DNA of 7,927 bases from Fibrobacteraceae bacterium (GTDB taxonomy: Bacteria > Fibrobacterota > Fibrobacteria > Fibrobacterales > Fibrobacteraceae), in assembly GCA_021443045.1 (NCBI GenBank), contig JABUUT010000028.1:19009-26935 (forward strand), in the 5' to 3' direction. A program made the position numbers and the translations under genes. Positions within the stretch are counted from its first letter, which is position 1; every line of letters begins with the position of its first letter. Shown here piece by piece: positions 5,441-7,927 of this stretch. Below the pieces are notes generated by a model. The model had not been told where the DNA came from. It did no database searches and saw only the letters and a program-made list of their open reading frames with translations.

Positions 5441-7519
5441 TTACTTTATCAGTATTTTTCGGGAAATGTTTCCTACTTTTACTAGATACACACCGTTAGG
5501 CACATGATTTAATGTGACTTTTGTGGTGCCCAATTTGGCTTTTCTATTGTAAATGATGTTTCCCTTTAAGTCGATAATGGAAAGGCTTTGGCTAGAAACT
5601 CCGGCAATGGATACTACCAAGGTGTGGCCTTGAAGTTGAATATTTGATTGGGCGTAAGCTATGGTTTTAATGGCATCGCCGTTTCCCCCATTGTCGCCGT
5701 TGCCAGAATCTTTTGGAGGCTCCACAGGAATAATTTCTTGTGCGGGTTTTTCACGAACATCGTCGTAGCGGGCTGCCAAAGCCAGCATGTACCATGTGGA
5801 GTGAGGAAGCCACTGCTCAATCCATCGCCAGTTGTTCCAAGGTTCCTCCGCTTTTCCGATGGCGGCCACATCGTTCCACACGATTCCGCTGCCGTTGTTT
5901 TGTAGACCGGTAATGCCGTTTGCGATGCCGCCCTTTAATGTTAGAGAAAGGGCTTGGCCATCGTACTTTTCGGGGTTGTTTTTACCAAAGCCGTACATAA
6001 AGCAAACATTGTAGGGGTTCTTGCCGGTAATCCAGTCCATTTGGTTTACGGCGTAGCTGTATGCTTTGGCGGAGTCGGCGTAATCTAAGGCGTGGGAGGC
6101 GTAAAAGGCTGCTGCAGAAAGGGAGCCTAAACGGGCGTTTTCACCTTGCCACCAGTAACCCGATTCGTTGTCGTGGGGTATAAAAAATCCGTTCTTTATG
6201 TTTCCCTCTGTCTTGTAGGTTTGCCTGGCGTAACCAAAGGGATTTTCCACTTCGTTGGTTACAGAAATCATCCAGTCCAAATGTTTTTTTACTCCTTCAA
6301 TCACCTTCTTGTTTTCTTCGGCGGTGGGTTCTGCTTCCAGGTAGCGCACCAATGCCACCAAAGGAAGCCCGGCATCGCTGGCGTGCCAGAAGGGCCGTGT
6401 CTTTTCGTCGTCCGAGAAGAAGAAACCCTTGGCAGTGTCCAGACGACCAATGAGGTGTTGTGCTCTCTTGCGGGCTTCTGCAATGTAGGTTTCGTCTTTG
6501 GTGGCCCGGTACAGTTCGGTGGTGGCCATTAAGGCGGTGTAGTCGTCAATGATGTTTTCTTTTTGGTTGTCGCAGTAGGCGCAGGTTTTTCCAATACCCT
6601 GCTTTGTTTGCAGGTGGGCAAAACCCCGCTTGGCTCCTTCCAAGTACTGGGCGTTGGAGGAGTCTCCCTTAACGTTAAGTGTGGAAGCCAATGCCAGGGC
6701 TGCAATGGCCATACCGCCCCCTTCGCGGAATGCGGCTTGGTAATCGGTGGACTTTTTGCCATCTTCGGTGCTGAAGGCGCAAATTTCACGAGGTTCGCCT
6801 ATGCGTCCCCAGCCGTCAAATACGGTCATGTAAAAGTAGCCCTCTGGGCTTAGCATGCGAAGCAAAAAGTCAGCTCCCCATACGGCTTCTTCTTTTAGCG
6901 GCGTTTGCAGCGTGCTGTTTGTGCTCAGCTTTTCGGCTGTAAAGGCCAAGCCCCAGGTGGTTAGGGGAATTTGTTGGGGGTTAAGGTAGTTGGCGTAGGA
7001 GAGGTGGGAAAGGTACTTGCTGGCGTCGCCAGAAGCGTCGTACCAGCCCCCCTGAACGTTAACTGTAGTTTGTGACTCATACAACTTAACTTTTCCGTCG
7101 GCTTCCCAAATGTTGCTTTTGGTGGCACGGTCGTCTTTAAAGTACTGAAGCACAGAGGGGAGAACGTTGGTGGCTAAATTATTTTCCACAACCTTGAAGG
7201 CTTCGGTGGTTACGGGGTTTCCGTTTTCGGTGACTTTGAATGTAAAATCTCCGCTGGCATCAAGGTCGGAAAAGTCGGCTACAAAGAATTTTTGTTGAGC
7301 CCAGTTGTCGGGATTCTGCCCTTTGCTCAGTTTCCCTGTAAAAACGGGGTTTCCTCCCTGTAAAATTTGGAAGTCGGCACCCGAAAGGTCGGCATCGCTT
7401 TTGACGATGATGGTTTTTGGAAATTGGCTGTCGTAGCCAACGTGGTTGTAAAAAATTTCGGCTCCTTGGGCAAGGCCAAAGGCAAAGAGGGCGCAGGTCA
7501 GTGCAATATTTTTTCTCAT
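5441..7519 (-). CDS. secreted GH9 glycoside hydrolase (cellulase-like) with C-terminal sorting domain
   Basis: This 692-residue exported enzyme probably cleaves beta-1,4-glucan or a related polysaccharide. A signal peptide ends near AQGA (cleavage after residue 19 or 20). Residues 21-112 are the N-terminal Ig-like domain common in GH9 (NHVGYDSQFPK, later ADFSDLDASGDF). The (alpha/alpha)6 catalytic domain spans about 115-587. GGWYDASGD (157-165) supplies the nucleophile-activating aspartates D161 and D165, and E568 in WRWIEQWLPHSTW is the likely catalytic acid. The motif is DASGD rather than the classical DAGD, and the usual PHHR after GKNPYNVCFMYGFG is absent, indicating a divergent subfamily. 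C313-x2-C316 could bind a structural metal. A Gly/Asn/Asp-rich linker (about 590-617) leads to a 75-residue C-terminal domain (LSIIDLKGNIIY, later VPNGVYLVKVG, ending RKILIK) resembling type IX secretion sorting domains. GGAGA lies five bases before the ATG. It is monocistronic, with its own terminator. Substrate specificity cannot be read from sequence. Confidence 0.93.
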   Translation of the reverse strand: MRKNIALTCALFAFGLAQGAEIFYNHVGYDSQFPKTIIVKSDADLSGADFQILQGGNPVFTGKLSKGQNPDNWAQQKFFVADFSDLDASGDFTFKVTENGNPVTTEAFKVVENNLATNVLPSVLQYFKDDRATKSNIWEADGKVKLYESQTTVNVQGGWYDASGDASKYLSHLSYANYLNPQQIPLTTWGLAFTAEKLSTNSTLQTPLKEEAVWGADFLLRMLSPEGYFYMTVFDGWGRIGEPREICAFSTEDGKKSTDYQAAFREGGGMAIAALALASTLNVKGDSSNAQYLEGAKRGFAHLQTKQGIGKTCAYCDNQKENIIDDYTALMATTELYRATKDETYIAEARKRAQHLIGRLDTAKGFFFSDDEKTRPFWHASDAGLPLVALVRYLEAEPTAEENKKVIEGVKKHLDWMISVTNEVENPFGYARQTYKTEGNIKNGFFIPHDNESGYWWQGENARLGSLSAAAFYASHALDYADSAKAYSYAVNQMDWITGKNPYNVCFMYGFGKNNPEKYDGQALSLTLKGGIANGITGLQNNGSGIVWNDVAAIGKAEEPWNNWRWIEQWLPHSTWYMLALAARYDDVREKPAQEIIPVEPPKDSGNGDNGGNGDAIKTIAYAQSNIQLQGHTLVVSIAGVSSQSLSIIDLKGNIIYNRKAKLGTTKVTLNHVPNGVYLVKVGNISRKILIK

Positions 7520-7523
7520 AGAG

Positions 7524-7528
7524 TCTCC
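7524..7528 (-). promoter_or_regulatory. ribosome binding site of the GH9 gene
   Basis: GGAGA on the minus strand lies four bases upstream of the ATG at 7519 (counting from its last A). This supports that ATG as the start, consistent with the signal peptide directly after it. Confidence 0.65.
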
Positions 7529-7552
7529 AGTACCCAGTCACATCCGAGGCTT

Positions 7553-7558
7553 AATATA
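7553..7558 (-). promoter_or_regulatory. candidate -10 element of the GH9 gene
   Basis: TATATT on the minus strand predicts a transcription start near 7546 and a leader of about 27 bases. No good -35 box is found at 16-18 bases; the position reads ACCTTT. A weak -35 together with repeats upstream would fit activator-dependent transcription, which is an inference. Confidence 0.4.
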
Positions 7559-7578
7559 GATTTTGCCCATGAGTAAAA

Positions 7579-7598
7579 GGTAAAAAAGAGGTAAAAAA
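7579..7598. repeat. phased direct repeat GGTAAAAAA upstream of the GH9 promoter
   Basis: GGTAAAAAA occurs at 7579-7587 and 7590-7598, an exact 11-base period (about one helical turn). A shorter GTAAAA lies at 7573-7578. Relative to the GH9 start predicted near 7546 the pair is centred at about -42, where class II activators bind. The phased A-tracts could also bend DNA. Confidence 0.5.
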
Positions 7599-7617
7599 CC
7601 GTGTAAGGATGAAATTC

Positions 7618-7658
7618 TGTGACTTTAAACTACGCAAAATATGCGTTAAATGTGACTT
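7618..7658 (+). repeat. direct repeat TGTGACTT flanking the first palindrome
   Basis: TGTGACTT occurs at 7618-7625 and 7651-7658, 33 bases apart (about three helical turns), almost symmetrically around the palindrome centre at 7639. TGTGACT also occurs on the minus strand at 7542-7536, within the predicted GH9 leader. It may be a second regulator's site or part of a composite operator. Confidence 0.4.
7631..7646. promoter_or_regulatory. palindromic operator-like element, copy 1
   Basis: TACGCAAAATATGCGT contains the inverted half-sites ACGCA and TGCGT around a five-base centre (AAATA). Half-site centres are ten bases apart, suiting a dimeric helix-turn-helix protein. The same 16 bases recur at 7791. 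This copy is about 90 bases upstream of the predicted GH9 transcription start. Confidence 0.6.
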
Positions 7659-7781
7659 GGTAGAAAGGGCTGCTTTGTTCGGGTTGCCTTAAAAATGGGC
7701 TGATTAAATTTGTAAAGTTTGAAAAAAGGGGTTGCTCTATAGAAAATAAATCTCTTGAAATAGGGAAATAAAACAAAAAAT

Positions 7782-7811
7782 TTGATTAATTACGCAAAAT
7801 ATGCGTAGAAT
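7782..7811 (+). promoter_or_regulatory. candidate promoter overlapping operator copy 2
   Basis: TTGATT (7782-7787) and TAGAAT (7806-7811) are separated by 18 bases and match the sigma-70 consensus at four and five of six positions. The second palindrome occupies the spacer and reaches two bases into the -10 box. Transcription would start near 7818, giving a leader of about 86 bases for the right-hand gene. A protein on the palindrome would be expected to repress this promoter. Confidence 0.4.
7791..7807. promoter_or_regulatory. palindromic operator-like element, copy 2
   Basis: TACGCAAAATATGCGTA repeats the 16 bases of the copy at 7631 and adds a final A, making a six-base-pair inverted repeat around AAATA. 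The two copies start exactly 160 bases apart, so looping between them is possible. A lone half-site TACGC follows at 7823-7827. Confidence 0.62.
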
Positions 7812-7837
7812 AGAGGGCTTTTTACGCCTTTTTAATT

Positions 7838-7866
7838 TTAACCCTACTCCTTCAGGAAAATATAAT
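7838..7866 (+). promoter_or_regulatory. candidate promoter of the right-edge gene
   Basis: A perfect TATAAT at 7861-7866 is preceded 17 bases upstream by TTAACC (four of six -35 matches). Transcription would start near 7873, leaving a leader of about 30 bases that includes the ribosome binding site. Confidence 0.6.
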
Positions 7867-7891
7867 CTATCTTGTAGCCCGTAAATAAAAT

Positions 7892-7896
7892 AGGAG
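7892..7896 (+). promoter_or_regulatory. ribosome binding site of the right-edge gene
   Basis: AGGAG is a strong Shine-Dalgarno core seven bases before the ATG at 7904. It is the best translation signal in the window and the main reason to call a gene from only eight codons. Confidence 0.75.
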
Positions 7897-7903
7897 TTTT
7901 ACA

Positions 7904-7927
7904 ATGTACTACGAAAGCATTAAAGTT
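7904..7927 (+). CDS. start of an unidentified protein, truncated by the window edge
   Basis: Only the first eight residues, MYYESIKV, are visible, so no function can be assigned. The call rests on the AGGAG seven bases upstream, the TATAAT promoter about 40 bases upstream, and the absence of a signal peptide-like start in what can be seen. The gene is divergent from the GH9 gene and shares the regulatory region with its paired palindromes. It could be the regulator that binds them or a target of one; both are speculation. Confidence 0.6.

Larger units (their letters stand above)
7520..7903. other. divergent regulatory region between GH9 gene and right-edge gene
   Basis: This 384-base gap holds no convincing open reading frame on either strand and is AT-rich, especially 7690-7870. 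It carries the GH9 promoter and ribosome binding site at its left end and two candidate promoters plus a ribosome binding site for the right-hand gene at its right end. Between them lie two identical palindromes and two sets of direct repeats, annotated separately. The density of repeated motifs suggests controlled rather than constitutive expression of at least one flanking gene. Confidence 0.6.

Noticed and set aside
6146..6532. Plus-strand ORF of 128 codons inside the GH9 gene
   Set aside because: Antisense shadow of the catalytic domain; composition follows the complement of the GH9 codons.
7618..7661. CRP-type site based on TGTGA
   Set aside because: No TCACA partner at the six-base spacing on the same site; the repeats are direct, not inverted.
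7631..7807. CRISPR array or insertion-sequence ends
   Set aside because: Only two short repeats, no regular spacers, no cas gene, no transposase and no target duplication.
7814..7839. AGGGC / GCCTT hairpin followed by TTTAATTTT as an attenuator before the right-edge gene
   Set aside because: Only five pairs including a G-U, with a seven-base loop; it would also overlap the predicted transcription start near 7818.
1..7927. tRNA or rRNA genes
   Set aside because: I saw no cloverleaf with a T-loop GGTTCRA-type segment and no conserved rRNA sequence on either strand.

Overview
The window looks like a chromosomal segment of a Fibrobacter-type (Fibrobacteres/Bacteroidetes-like, Gram-negative, cellulolytic) bacterium. 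The support is a secreted GH9 cellulase-type enzyme with a C-terminal T9SS-like sorting domain, an outer-membrane-type lipoprotein combining regulatory-like beta-sandwiches with DUF2341 and LamG domains, and a periplasmic M16 peptidase. The assignment rests on protein architecture only; no rRNA or marker gene is present.

Layout. 1-284: no convincing gene; several small hairpins and a possible dispersed intergenic repeat. 285-2063 (minus): stand-alone OLD-family ATPase/TOPRIM nuclease. 2064-2225: short divergent promoter region with a T7-G-A7 palindrome. 2226-3689 (plus): M16 zinc peptidase with a signal peptide and a roughly 50-residue insertion. 3733-5388 (plus): lipoprotein, 43 bases downstream and probably co-transcribed. 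5414-5433: strong hairpin acting as a shared terminator between convergent genes. 5441-7519 (minus): GH9 glycoside hydrolase. 7520-7903: long AT-rich divergent regulatory region. 7904-7927: first eight codons of another plus-strand gene with a very good ribosome binding site.

How they may work together. The peptidase and lipoprotein are both envelope proteins and the GH9 enzyme is exported, so most of the window concerns the cell envelope and polysaccharide degradation. The OLD nuclease is cytoplasmic and functionally unrelated to its neighbours; it may act in phage defence or DNA repair. All five recognisable reading frames look intact (the last runs off the edge).

The most interesting non-coding signal is in 7520-7903. 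The palindrome TACGCAAAATATGCGT occurs twice, exactly 160 bp apart. One copy sits inside the spacer of a candidate promoter facing the right-hand gene. Phased A-tract direct repeats lie just upstream of the GH9 promoter. This suggests a dedicated, undescribed regulator. I do not see a complete novel multi-gene system; the candidate novelties are this operator pair, the OLD protein's altered Walker B motif, and the atypical GH9 and lipoprotein subfamilies.
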